Assembly (NCBI RefSeq): GCF_009184865.1 | Contig: NZ_CP045096.1 | Coordinates: 2,542,001-2,606,000, forward strand | Origin: Streptomyces phaeolivaceus | Lineage (GTDB): Bacteria > Actinomycetota > Actinomycetes > Streptomycetales > Streptomycetaceae | Length of the DNA stretch: 64,000 bases | Reading direction: 5' to 3' | Shown here: positions 47,484 through 55,898 of the stretch, in pieces | Layout of the letters: the number at the start of each line of letters is the position of its first letter | Position numbering within the stretch: the first letter of the stretch is position 1 | The notes under the pieces: generated by a model | Database searches by the model: none | What the model was told of the DNA's origin: nothing | The model's input: only the letters and a program-made list of their open reading frames with translations | Position numbers and translations under genes: made by a program

Positions 47484-47514
47484 TTGACCCTGCCGCAGCG
47501 TCAACGTTTCTACT
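47484..47514 (+). promoter_or_regulatory. MerR-type promoter/operator, leaderless
   Basis: TTGACC (47484-47489) and TCTACT (47509-47514) are separated by 19 bp, the long spacer typical of MerR-controlled promoters. The spacer contains the dyad TTGAC...GTCAA (47484-47504). The transcript would start at about 47521, the ATG itself. Autoregulation by the MerR protein is likely. Confidence 0.6.
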
Positions 47515-47520
47515 GGGGGT

Positions 47521-48297
47521 ATGCGGATCGGAGAACTCGCCGCGGCCGTCGGGGTCACCCCGCGGGCCGTGCGGCATTACCACCATCTCGGGCTGTTGCC
47601 GGAGCCGGAGCGGCGGGCCAACGGGTATCGGGACTACACGTTGCGGCACGCGGTCGTGCTGGCGCGGATCCGGCGGCTGACGGAGCTGGGGCTCGGGCTG
47701 GCCGAGGTGCGGGATGTGCTCGCGGACGACGCGGGGCGTGAACTCGTCGAGGTGCTCGGGGAGTTGGACGAGGATCTGGCCCGGCAGGAGGCGGAGGTCC
47801 GGGAGCGGCGGGCGCGGTTGCGGGTCCTGATCGAGGACGCGCGTGCCGGGCGGCTTCCCGCCGAGGGGCCCGTGTCCCCCGAACTCGCCGCGCTCTTCGG
47901 GAAGTTCGGGCCCGCGCCGCACTCTCCGATGGCCGCCAAGGACCGGGAGGTGTTCGCCCTGCTGGAGACCACCGCGACGCCGGAGGTGCGGGGGGAGCTG
48001 ATCGCCTCGCTGGAGAGCATGATGGCGGCCCCCGGCGCGGTGGAGCGGGCGCACGAGGCGTACGCGCTGCTCGACGCGCTCGCCGACGTCGCACCCGACG
48101 ACCCCCGCGTGGAGGAGGCGGCTCGCGTACTGGCCGGCCTCGTCCCGCCGGAGATGGTCCCGCAGGACACCGGCATCGACCTCGAAGACGGCGGCGGCAC
48201 CGGCAGCTTTCTGCGCGCCTTCTACGCCGACTTCGCGCCCGCCCAGGCGGAGGCCATCCGCCGCACGCTTCGGATCCTGACGGAGGACCGCCCATGA
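47521..48297 (+). CDS. MerR-family transcriptional regulator
   Basis: A 258-residue protein with an N-terminal MerR winged helix (MRIGELAAAVGVTPRAVRHY, LGLLPEPERRANGYRDY) and a coiled-coil dimerisation helix (DEDLARQEAEVRERRARLRV). The longer C-terminal part resembles effector-binding regions of TipA-like MerR regulators, without obvious metal-binding Cys residues. There is no ribosome site; the promoter predicts a leaderless mRNA. The stop overlaps the start of the following membrane-protein gene (ATGA). Confidence 0.88.
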   Translation: MRIGELAAAVGVTPRAVRHYHHLGLLPEPERRANGYRDYTLRHAVVLARIRRLTELGLGLAEVRDVLADDAGRELVEVLGELDEDLARQEAEVRERRARLRVLIEDARAGRLPAEGPVSPELAALFGKFGPAPHSPMAAKDREVFALLETTATPEVRGELIASLESMMAAPGAVERAHEAYALLDALADVAPDDPRVEEAARVLAGLVPPEMVPQDTGIDLEDGGGTGSFLRAFYADFAPAQAEAIRRTLRILTEDRP

Positions 48298-48950
48298 GGA
48301 GCTGGTACCGGATCGCCCACTCCCTCGTACGTCATGAACTCCTGCTGCTGGCAAGCCTGTTGCGCTGGGTGGCGCGACGGCCGCACGGGGTCGGGGAGGA
48401 CGGCTCGCGGGTGTTCGGGTACGCGCGGGGGCAGGGGGCCATGATGTTCGGGTTCGGCTTCGTGTGTGTCGTCGAGACCGTGGCCCTGTCCGTCCTGCTG
48501 CGGGACTTCCCGCTCATGCACTCGGTCTTCCTCGTCCTCGACCTCTATACGATCCTCATCGTCGCCGGGCTGCACGCCGCCTCCGTGACCCGCCCGCACG
48601 TCCTCACCGGCACGACCCTGCGGGTGCGCCGCTTCGCCACCGTGGATCTGTGTGTGCCGCTGAGCGCGGTCGCCTCCGTCCGCCGTGAGCTGCGTACGAC
48701 GCACGAGAAGCGGGACGGCGAGCTGAACATGGAGGTCGGGTCGCAGACCACCGTCACCCTGGAACTGGCCGAGCCCCTCTCCTACTTGACCTTCTTCGGG
48801 CGGCCCAGGGAAGTACGCCTGGTGCGCTTCCACGCCGACGAGTCCGACCAACTCGTGCGCGCCGTCAGGGAGTTCATGCCGGATCGACCGGATCGACCGG
48901 AACGACCGGAACGAACCGTACCTTCGCCGCTCCCGGCTCGGACTGTGTGA
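48294..48950 (+). CDS. Membrane protein of unknown function
   Basis: A 218-residue protein translationally coupled to the MerR gene. Two hydrophobic helices are seen (MMFGFGFVCVVETVALSVLL and VFLVLDLYTILIVAGLHAAS), followed by a soluble beta-rich C-terminal domain resembling a PH-like fold. The tail DRPDRPERPERT is encoded by 9 bp tandem repeats and overlaps the RNB gene on the other strand by 77 bp. The family is not recognised. It is probably controlled by the MerR protein. Confidence 0.75.
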   Translation: MRSWYRIAHSLVRHELLLLASLLRWVARRPHGVGEDGSRVFGYARGQGAMMFGFGFVCVVETVALSVLLRDFPLMHSVFLVLDLYTILIVAGLHAASVTRPHVLTGTTLRVRRFATVDLCVPLSAVASVRRELRTTHEKRDGELNMEVGSQTTVTLELAEPLSYLTFFGRPREVRLVRFHADESDQLVRAVREFMPDRPDRPERPERTVPSPLPARTV

Positions 48951-50418
48951 GCCGTACGCGCAGACGCTCCCCCAGCGGCAGCGGGGTGCCGGGGGTTCCC
49001 GTCACGCGGCCGACGACCGCCGGGGACTCCAACTGCACGGTTCCTGTGACGGGTTGATCTTCGTTGGCATCCTCCACGTCCTCCACGTCCTCCACGTCCA
49101 CCACGAATCCCTCGAAGACCTCACCCACCCGGTCCCTGAGCAGCGCCGCCTCGACCAGGTCCACACACTCGCGCTCGACGCGTCCGGCCCGTCGGCCGCC
49201 CTCGGTCATCTCGTCGGGGAGGGTGTCGAAGGCCGCCAGGACCCAGTCGGGCGTCGGGGTGCCGGCCACCGCCGCGAGGCAGATCTCCGAGGCGTAGCGG
49301 TCCACGAGGCGGCGGAGTGGGGCCGTGCAGTGGGTGTAGGGGGCGGCGACCGCCGAGTGGGTGGTGATCGTCGGGAGGTCGCCGTCGCGGAACGGGGTGT
49401 AGTGCGCGCCGCGCAGCAGCGTCGTGCACTCCTGGAGGAAGGCCGCGTGGCGGGGGTCGTGCGGGTCGAGGGAGCGGATCAGTCGCGCGTACGAGACGTG
49501 GTGCGGCCAGTCGATCCGCAGGGCCTCGGCGGTACGGCGCAGGCGGCCCACCGCGCCGTCCGGAGCGGCAGGGAGCGTGCGCAGGACGCCGTTGCCGTGG
49601 GCCAGCATCAGATCGGCCGCGGCCATGCCGGTGAGGAGGGAGATCTGGGCGTTCCAGCCGTCGGCGGGGAGCGGGGCGCGGTAGGTCAGCTCGTAGGTGC
49701 CGCCACCAGTCTCACCATCTGCGTGCTCGGTGATCTCCTGCTCGGGGATGGTGAGGGAGATGCCGCCGCGTTCGACTTCGAGGCGCTCGCGCAGCTGACC
49801 GATCTCCTTCAGCAGGGCGAGGGGTTCCTCGGCGGTGCCCGCGTCGATCTCCTTCTGTACGCCGGCGTAGTTCAGCTTGGCGCGGCTGCGGACCAGGGCC
49901 CGGCGGACGTCGACGCTCTCGGTACGGCCGTCCGCGTCGAGGTCCAGCGTCCACAGGACCGCCGGGCAGGTGTGGGCCGGGAGGAGGCTGGCGGCGCCCT
50001 CGGAGAGGCAGGCCGGGTGGAGGGGGACCTTGCCGTCGGGGAAGTAGAGGGTGCTCACCCGGCGGTGGGCCTCGGCGTCCAGGGCGCTGCCGGGGGTGAC
50101 GAAGGCGGCGACGTCGGCGATGGCGTACCGGACGCGGTAGCCACCGGGGCCCGCGCCCGAGGCCGAGCCGCTGCCCGGTCGGCGCGAGAGGTGCATGGCC
50201 TGGTCGAGGTCCGTGGAGGTGGGCGGGTCGATGGTGAAGAGGGGGAGGTCCGTGGCGTCGTACGACGGCAGGCGCGGCGCCTTCGCGGCGTGCTCCGCCT
50301 CGACGAGGACCTGGAGGGGGAAGGCGTCGGGCACGGCGAGTTCCGTGCGCAGTGCGCGCAGGGCCGCCCGCAGGGGAGCCTCGGCGGCGCCCGTGACATG
50401 GAGATGGCGGCGGGGCAT
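48874..50418 (-). CDS. RNB-domain ribonuclease (RNase II/R family)
   Basis: ATG at 50418 gives 514 residues. The RNB catalytic motif is LPLFTIDPPTSTDLDQAMHL, with the Asp cluster that binds Mg, followed by RYAIADVAAFVTPGSALDAE, STLYFPDGKVPLHP and THCTAPLRRLVDRYASE. The gene lacks the cold-shock and S1 domains of full RNase R, a short form common in actinobacteria. It degrades RNA from the 3-prime end. It is divergent from yaaA with 120 bp between starts and convergent with the membrane-protein gene. Confidence 0.88.
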   Translation of the reverse strand: MPRRHLHVTGAAEAPLRAALRALRTELAVPDAFPLQVLVEAEHAAKAPRLPSYDATDLPLFTIDPPTSTDLDQAMHLSRRPGSGSASGAGPGGYRVRYAIADVAAFVTPGSALDAEAHRRVSTLYFPDGKVPLHPACLSEGAASLLPAHTCPAVLWTLDLDADGRTESVDVRRALVRSRAKLNYAGVQKEIDAGTAEEPLALLKEIGQLRERLEVERGGISLTIPEQEITEHADGETGGGTYELTYRAPLPADGWNAQISLLTGMAAADLMLAHGNGVLRTLPAAPDGAVGRLRRTAEALRIDWPHHVSYARLIRSLDPHDPRHAAFLQECTTLLRGAHYTPFRDGDLPTITTHSAVAAPYTHCTAPLRRLVDRYASEICLAAVAGTPTPDWVLAAFDTLPDEMTEGGRRAGRVERECVDLVEAALLRDRVGEVFEGFVVDVEDVEDVEDANEDQPVTGTVQLESPAVVGRVTGTPGTPLPLGERLRVRLTQSEPGAAKVRFVPVVPVDPVDPA

Positions 50419-50538
50419 GGGTCGAGCGTAGGGCGGGGCGGGCGGGGTGGCATCCCGACGGCGGCACGTTTCGGAGGGGCGCCCTCGCACCCGTACGCTG
50501 TCGCGGAGCCCCGAACCCCCCGAGAGCAAGGAGTGACC

Positions 50539-51321
50539 GTGCTCGTCCTGTTGCCGCCGTCCGAAGGCAAGGCCCCCTCCTCGGGTGGGGCTCCCCTGAA
50601 GCTGGAGGGGCTGTCGCTGCCGGCGCTCGCCGGGGCGCGGGAGGCGGTGATCGGGGAGTTGGTGGAGCTGTGCGCCGGGGACGAGGACAAGGCGCGTGAG
50701 GTGCTCGGGCTGAGCGAGGGACTGCGCGGCGAGATCGCGAAGAACGCCGAGCTGCTGACGGCGGGGGCGCGACCGGCCGGGCAGGTGTACACGGGCGTGC
50801 TGTACGACGCCCTCGACCTGGCCGGTCTGGAGACCGCCGCGAAGCAGCGGGCGGCCCGTCAGCTGCTGATCTTCTCGGGGCTGTGGGGCGCGGTCCGGGT
50901 GACGGACCGTATCCCCTCCTACCGTTGCTCGATGGGCGTCAAGTTGCCCGGCATCGGCGCGCTCGGCACGCACTGGCGTACGCCGATGGCGTCGGCGCTC
51001 CCCGAGGCCGCCGACGACGGGCTGGTCCTCGACCTGCGGTCCTCCGCGTACACGGCCGCGTGGAAGCCGAAGGGCGCGGTGGCCGGACGGACCGCGACCG
51101 TACGGGTGCTGCACGCGCCGACCCGAAAGGTCGTCAGCCACTTCAACAAGGCGACCAAGGGCCGCATCGTACGGAGTCTGCTGTCGGCCGGGATCGCGCC
51201 CAAGGGCCCGGCGGAGCTGGTGGAGGCGCTGCGGGACCTCGGGTATGTGGTGGAGGTGGAGCCTCCGGCCGGGGCGGGGAAGGCATGGACGCTGGATGTG
51301 CTGGTGGACGAGGTTCACTGA
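50539..51321 (+). CDS. yaaA: Peroxide stress protein YaaA (DUF328)
   Basis: GTG at 50539 is preceded by AAGGAG and gives 260 residues. Typical segments are VLLPPSEGKAPSSGG, GQVYTGVLYDALDLAGL, LLIFSGLWGAVRVTDRIPSY and HFNKATKGRIVRSLL. YaaA proteins lower free iron and protect DNA from peroxide damage in Escherichia coli. The assignment is firm from sequence; the physiological role here is inferred. Confidence 0.9.
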   Translation: MLVLLPPSEGKAPSSGGAPLKLEGLSLPALAGAREAVIGELVELCAGDEDKAREVLGLSEGLRGEIAKNAELLTAGARPAGQVYTGVLYDALDLAGLETAAKQRAARQLLIFSGLWGAVRVTDRIPSYRCSMGVKLPGIGALGTHWRTPMASALPEAADDGLVLDLRSSAYTAAWKPKGAVAGRTATVRVLHAPTRKVVSHFNKATKGRIVRSLLSAGIAPKGPAELVEALRDLGYVVEVEPPAGAGKAWTLDVLVDEVH

Positions 51322-51445
51322 ACCTCGTCCCCTTACGCCCCCTCACGCCCTCCCACGCCTCCCACGCCTCCCTCGCACCCCTTGGCGCATTGCAGCATGC
51401 GCAACGCTCGTTGTGCATGCTGTTTCTCCCGGGCAGGATGCCGGT

Positions 51446-52108
51446 ATGTCCTCACCGCTGCCCCCGTCCTCGCGCGTGTCCGTTCTCGATCTCGCGCCCG
51501 TGCTGCCGGTGGTCGTCGTCGACGACCCGGCCGACGCGGTGCCGCTCGCGCGGGCCCTGGTCGCGGGTGGGCTGCCGGCGATCGAGGTGACCCTGCGGAC
51601 GCCGGGCGCACTGGACGCCGTACGGGCGATCGCGGCGGAGGTACCGGCGGCCGTGGTCGGGGTCGGGACGGTCATCACCCCGGCGCAGGTGACGGAGGCC
51701 GTCGCGGCGGGCGGGCGCTTTCTGGTCAGTCCGGGGTGGACGGACGTACTGCTGGAGGCGATGCGGGCGTCCGGGGTGCCGTTCCTGCCGGGGGTGTCGA
51801 CCGCGTCGGAGGTCGTGGCGCTGCTCGAACGCGGGGTGCGGGAGATGAAGTTCTTCCCGGCGGAGGCGGCGGGCGGTACGGCCTATCTGAAGTCGCTCGC
51901 CGGGCCGCTGCCGCAGGCGCGCTTCTGCCCGACCGGCGGGGTCGGGCCGGGCAACGCGCCGGAGTATCTCGCGCTGCCCAACGTCGGCTGTGTGGGCGGG
52001 ACTTGGATGCTGCCGACCGATGCCCTGGCCGCGCGGGACTGGGGGCGGATCGAGAGGCTGGCGCGAGCGGCGGCGGGGCTTCGGGGCCGGGCCTCAGCGC
52101 AGGTGTGA
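51446..52108 (+). CDS. eda: KDPG/KHG aldolase
   Basis: A 220-residue class I aldolase. The general-base Glu47 is in GGLPAIEVTLRTPGAL and the Schiff-base Lys135 in VREMKFFPAEAAGG; VGVGTVITPAQVTEAV and FCPTGGVGPGNAPEYL are also typical. It cleaves 2-keto-3-deoxy-6-phosphogluconate to pyruvate and glyceraldehyde 3-phosphate, or the related 4-hydroxy acid. The start ATG 51446 follows AGGATG weakly. The 3-prime end overlaps the RNase H gene by 15 bp on the opposite strand. Confidence 0.9.
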   Translation: MSSPLPPSSRVSVLDLAPVLPVVVVDDPADAVPLARALVAGGLPAIEVTLRTPGALDAVRAIAAEVPAAVVGVGTVITPAQVTEAVAAGGRFLVSPGWTDVLLEAMRASGVPFLPGVSTASEVVALLERGVREMKFFPAEAAGGTAYLKSLAGPLPQARFCPTGGVGPGNAPEYLALPNVGCVGGTWMLPTDALAARDWGRIERLARAAAGLRGRASAQV

Positions 52109-53986
52109 GGTGTCGTTGAGGAGGCGGAGGGTGGCGTTGCCGTCCGCGTAGTAGGCCAGGGCCGTCAGGGAGGCCGCCGAGAGTTCCATGCGGAACAGGG
52201 ACTCCGGGGGTGCGCCGAGGGCCAGGCGTACGAGGGTCTTGATCGGTGTGACGTGGCTGACGAGCAGGACCGTACGGCCCCGGTGGGCCGCGATCAGTTC
52301 GTCGCGGGTGGCGGCGACGCGGTGGGCGACGGCCTCGAAGCTCTCGCCGCCGCCGGTGGGTTCGGCGTCCGGGGAGGTCAGCCAGGCGTTCATGTCGTCC
52401 GGGTACCGCTCCCGCACCTCGGCGAAGCTCAGGCCCTCCCAGGCGCCGAAGTCCGTCTCCCGCAGCCCGCCCTCGACGGACACCGTCAGGCCCAGGCGGG
52501 CCGCGACGATCCCGGCCGTCTCCCGGCAGCGGGCCAGCGGCGACGACACGACCTCCTGGATCGTGCCGCGGGCCGCGAGCGCGGCGGCGACCCGTTCCGA
52601 CTGGTACCGGCCGACGTCGGAGAGGGCCGGGTCCGAGCCGCCGCTCCCCGAGAACCGCTTCTGGGGCGTGAGGGGCGTCTCGCCGTGACGCAGCAGCACG
52701 AAGGTGGCGGGGGTGCCGAGATCGGGGGCGGCGGAGGCGACGTTCGTCGCGGCACGGAGGTCGGCGGCGGCCTTGGCCGACCGGGGGCCGCCGGAGGTGG
52801 CGGGGTTGGCGGCCTCCGCGAGGGCCGCCGGGCGGGCGTCGGCGCCGGGCGCCACGGAGCGCCCGGCCGAGGAAAGCGCGGAAGCCGAGCCGGGAGAGGC
52901 ACCGCCCCGAGCACCCACAGCACTCGGCGGGTCGGCCGGATCCCCGGCCTCGCCCAGCGGTCCGACGGGCACGGCCGAAGCGGCACCGGCGGCACCGGGC
53001 GACGGGCCGGGGTTCGGGCCGGGGTTCGGGCCGGGGTTCGGGCCGGGCGACGGGCCGGGGTTCGGGGCGGGCGACGGGCCGGGGTTCGGGCCGGGGTTCG
53101 AGCCGGGCGACAGGCCGGGGTTCGGGCCGGGGTTCGAGCCGGGCGACAGGCCGGGGTTCGGGCCGGGGTTCGAGCCGGGCGACAGGCCGGGGTTCGGGGC
53201 GGGCGACAGGCCGGGGTTCGGGGCGGGCGACAGGCCGGGGTTCGGGCCGGGGTTCGGGCCGGGCGACGGGCCGGGGTTCGGGGCTGCTTCAGCCTTGGCC
53301 TCGGCCTCGGCGTCGGTCTCGGCCTCGGCCTCGACGTCAGCGTCAGCGTCAGCATCAGCATCGGCTTCGGTTCCGGCGGTCGCCGGCGGTGGTGTCGCCG
53401 TACGGCCTCCGGCTTCGCCCCTCGCTCCCGCCAGTGCCGCTCGGGCCCTCGCCGCGCCGGCGGTCGCGTCGCCGGGTGGGCCCGAAGGGGCCGGCGGCTG
53501 TGAGGGCGCGGCCTTCGCCGTCGCTCCCGCCCGGGTGTCCAACTCGGCGGTGGACGCCGACGGCGACCACCGCTCCCCCCGCTTTCCCGCGTCCATCGCC
53601 TCGTTGGCGAGGCGGTCGGCGTGCTTGTTCCGGTCGCGTGGCATCCACTCGTACGTCACGCGGCCGGGCGGGAAGACGCGGGCGGCCTCGGCGGCCAGGG
53701 GCTTCATGTCGGGGTGCTTGATCTTCCAGCGGCCCGACATCTGCTCGACGACGAGCTTGGAGTCCATCCGGACCCGGACGGAGGCCGCCGGGTCCAGCGC
53801 GTACGCCGCCTTCAGGCCCGCGATGAGACCCCGGTACTCGGCGACGTTGTTCGTGGCGACCCCGATGTACTCGGCGGCCTCCACCAATGTCTCGCCCGTC
53901 ATCGCGTCGAGGACGACCGAGCCATAGCCCGCGGGCCCCGGGTTGCCCCGGGAACCGCCGTCCGCCTCGACGATGAACTCCCGCAC
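52094..53986 (-). CDS. Bifunctional RNase H / histidine phosphatase with very long repeat linker
   Basis: The 630-residue protein has an N-terminal RNase HI domain with catalytic Asp9, Glu50, Asp75 and Asp124 (VEADGGSRGNPGPAG, NNVAEYRGL, MDSKLVVEQ, NKHADRLANEA). A C-terminal histidine phosphatase of the CobC type follows (LLRHGETPLTPQKRFSG, SPLARCRETAG, LVSHVTPIK). Such fusions are usual in actinobacteria, degrading RNA in hybrids and dephosphorylating alpha-ribazole phosphate. The linker of about 270 residues is exceptional, including 95 residues of NPGP/SPGP repeats and an Ala/Asp/Glu run. The gene is downstream of the zinc-ribbon gene. Confidence 0.92.
   Translation of the reverse strand: MREFIVEADGGSRGNPGPAGYGSVVLDAMTGETLVEAAEYIGVATNNVAEYRGLIAGLKAAYALDPAASVRVRMDSKLVVEQMSGRWKIKHPDMKPLAAEAARVFPPGRVTYEWMPRDRNKHADRLANEAMDAGKRGERWSPSASTAELDTRAGATAKAAPSQPPAPSGPPGDATAGAARARAALAGARGEAGGRTATPPPATAGTEADADADADADVEAEAETDAEAEAKAEAAPNPGPSPGPNPGPNPGLSPAPNPGLSPAPNPGLSPGSNPGPNPGLSPGSNPGPNPGLSPGSNPGPNPGPSPAPNPGPSPGPNPGPNPGPNPGPSPGAAGAASAVPVGPLGEAGDPADPPSAVGARGGASPGSASALSSAGRSVAPGADARPAALAEAANPATSGGPRSAKAAADLRAATNVASAAPDLGTPATFVLLRHGETPLTPQKRFSGSGGSDPALSDVGRYQSERVAAALAARGTIQEVVSSPLARCRETAGIVAARLGLTVSVEGGLRETDFGAWEGLSFAEVRERYPDDMNAWLTSPDAEPTGGGESFEAVAHRVAATRDELIAAHRGRTVLLVSHVTPIKTLVRLALGAPPESLFRMELSAASLTALAYYADGNATLRLLNDTSHLR
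52998..53282. repeat. 12 bp tandem repeat array in the RNase H/phosphatase linker
   Basis: About 24 copies of a 12-base unit (variants of GGGCCGGGGTTC and GGGCCGGGCGAC) cover 285 bp and keep the frame. They encode tetrapeptides such as NPGP, NPGL, SPGP, SPAP and SPGS. Higher-order 36 bp units are seen in the middle. Copy number is likely to vary between strains. Confidence 0.9.
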
Positions 53987-54007
53987 GACACAGGCCCCTT
54001 GCTGGTC

Positions 54008-54751
54008 CTAGAGGCCCGACTCGGACGTGCGTACCAGGATGCGACCGCAGTTCTCGCAGCGCACGACCGTGTCGGGCGTGGCCTTGCGGACGTCGTTGAA
54101 GTCGGTGATCGACAGCTCCTGACGGCAGCCCTGGCAGGTGCGCTGGTACAGCTTGGCCGCGCCGATGCCGCCCTGCTGGTCGCGCAGCTTGTCGTAGAGC
54201 TTGAGGAGGTCCGCGGGGACCGAGGCCGCGATGACCTCGCGCTCCTTCGTCACCGTCGCCACCTCGCCGTCGATCTCCTCGAACGCGGCGTCCCGGCGCG
54301 CGGTCGCGTCGTCGACCTTGCCCTGCACGGCACCGACCCGCTCGGTCAGCTCGGCGATCCGCTCCTGCGTGGACTCCCGGCGCTCCATGACCTCCAGGAC
54401 GATGTCCTCCAGGTCGCCCTGCCGCTTGGCGAGGGAGGCGATCTCGCGCTGGAGGTTCTCCAGGTCCTTCGGGGAACTGACCGCGCCCGAGTCCAGGCGC
54501 TGCTGGTCGCGGACGGCGCGCTGACGCACCTGGTCCACGTCCTGCTCGGCCTTGGTCTGCTCGCGGGCGGTGTCGCTCTCCTCGGTCTGCGCGGCCACCA
54601 GCAGGTCGCGCAGCTGGGTGTGGTCCTTCGTCAGCGACTCGATCTCGGCGTGCTCGGGCAGCGACCTCCGCCGGTGCGCGAGCTGCTGGAGGCGGACGTC
54701 CAGGCCCTGGACGTCGAGAAGTCGGATCTGGTCGGCGGGCGCGGCGTTCAG
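54008..54751 (-). CDS. C4-type zinc-ribbon coiled-coil protein
   Basis: A 247-residue protein if started at CTG 54751, which is preceded by GGGAG with seven bases of spacing and overlaps the Nif3 stop (CTGA). This start restores the conserved opening NAAPADQIRLLDVQGLDVRL; the next ATG/GTG-type start (54598) would remove 51 conserved residues. A long coiled coil follows, then a zinc ribbon with CQGCRQELS and CENCGRIL. The family is widespread in actinobacteria in this gene order (Nif3, zinc ribbon, RNase H). It probably acts in nucleic-acid metabolism, but no precise role is known. Confidence 0.85.
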   Translation of the reverse strand: MNAAPADQIRLLDVQGLDVRLQQLAHRRRSLPEHAEIESLTKDHTQLRDLLVAAQTEESDTAREQTKAEQDVDQVRQRAVRDQQRLDSGAVSSPKDLENLQREIASLAKRQGDLEDIVLEVMERRESTQERIAELTERVGAVQGKVDDATARRDAAFEEIDGEVATVTKEREVIAASVPADLLKLYDKLRDQQGGIGAAKLYQRTCQGCRQELSITDFNDVRKATPDTVVRCENCGRILVRTSESGL

Positions 54752-55668
54752 TTGGGGGCTCCCAGTGGGTCAGAAGAAGGGGGGCGCGAAGCGCTCGTTG
54801 GAAGGGTGGTGGCGGGTGACGGGTGGGCGGACGCCGCGTGGGCGGTCCAGGGGTCGGTGACCGTCTTGGAGACGTGGACGCGCAGGCCCCAGCCCTCACG
54901 GTCGGAGATCTCGTCGAGCTGGGCGGCGGCCAGCTCGCACCAGGGCCATTCGGTGGCCCAGTGCGCCGCGTCGAGCAGCGCGAGAGGTGTGGAGGTGCCC
55001 TCCGTCGTACGGGCTACGGCCTCGGAGGCCGGGTGGTGGCGCAGGTCCGCGGTGAGGAAGGCGTCGACACCGGCCGCGCGTACGTCGTCGAAGAGGCTGT
55101 CGCCGGAGCCGCCGCTGACGGCGACCGTGCGGACGAGCGCCTCGGGGTCGCCGGCGATCCGGATGCCCTGCGCGGTGGCGGGCAGCCGCTCGGCGGCCCG
55201 CGCGGCCAGCTCACGCACGGTCAGCGGCTGGTCCAGCTCGCAGACCCGGCCGAGCCCGCGCCGCCCCGTGGGGTCGGCGGGGTCCGGGACGAGGGGGCGT
55301 ACGACCCTGAGGTCCAGCGCGCCGGCGAGGGCGTCGCTGACTCCCGGGTCGGCGGTGTCGGCGTTGGTGTGGGCGACGTGCAGCGCGATGTCGTTCTTGA
55401 TGAGGGTGTGCACGACGCGGCCCTTGAAGGTGGAGGCCGCCACCGTCGTCGTCCCGCGCAGATAGAGCGGGTGGTGGGTGACCAGCAGGTCCGCGCCCAG
55501 TTTCACCGCTTCCTCGACGATCTCGTGGACCGGGTCGACGGCGAACAGGACCCGGGTGACCTCCTGGTCGGGGTCTCCGCAGACCGTGCCGACCGCGTCC
55601 CACCCCTCGGCCCGCTCGGGCGGCCAGAGGGCGTCGAGCGCGGCGATGACTTCAGACAGACGGGGCAC
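54748..55668 (-). CDS. Nif3-like dinuclear metal centre protein
   Basis: GTG at 55668 (PRLSEVIAALDALWPPERAE) gives 306 residues; a TTG two codons earlier is an alternative. Metal ligands are in LLVTHHPLYLRG, ALHVAHTNADTAD and LDAAHWATEWPW, as expected for Nif3/YbgI/GTP cyclohydrolase I type 2 proteins. These form toroidal hexamers with two metals per subunit; the substrate is not settled. The C-terminus is Ser/Pro-rich. The stop overlaps the CTG of the zinc-ribbon gene. Confidence 0.88.
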   Translation of the reverse strand: MPRLSEVIAALDALWPPERAEGWDAVGTVCGDPDQEVTRVLFAVDPVHEIVEEAVKLGADLLVTHHPLYLRGTTTVAASTFKGRVVHTLIKNDIALHVAHTNADTADPGVSDALAGALDLRVVRPLVPDPADPTGRRGLGRVCELDQPLTVRELAARAAERLPATAQGIRIAGDPEALVRTVAVSGGSGDSLFDDVRAAGVDAFLTADLRHHPASEAVARTTEGTSTPLALLDAAHWATEWPWCELAAAQLDEISDREGWGLRVHVSKTVTDPWTAHAASAHPSPATTLPTSASRPPSSDPLGAPN

Positions 55669-55898
55669 GCACAAAGGCTACCTGCACCGCTCCCGTCCCA
55701 GACCGGCCGCGGGTCGGTTGACCAGCCGCCCTCCCGCCCCGGGTGCCCGGACACCCTCTCCCGCCCCGTCCGCCAGCACATGGATCGCCGTTCCCTCAGG
55801 TGAATCGCCCGACGAGCACCCTTATGTGTGAAGGGGGTGCGGGTTGTCCCACGTCTGTGCGTACGAAAACTAGCTTCGTCGCCGGAGGTGATCGAACG

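Noticed and set aside
52998..53282. CRISPR-like or satellite non-coding array
   Set aside because: Repeats have a 12 bp period, keep a reading frame and lie inside the RNase H/phosphatase gene.
54008..54598. Zinc-ribbon protein starting at 54598
   Set aside because: This start removes 51 residues that read as the normal N-terminus and lacks a good ribosome site; CTG 54751 fits better.
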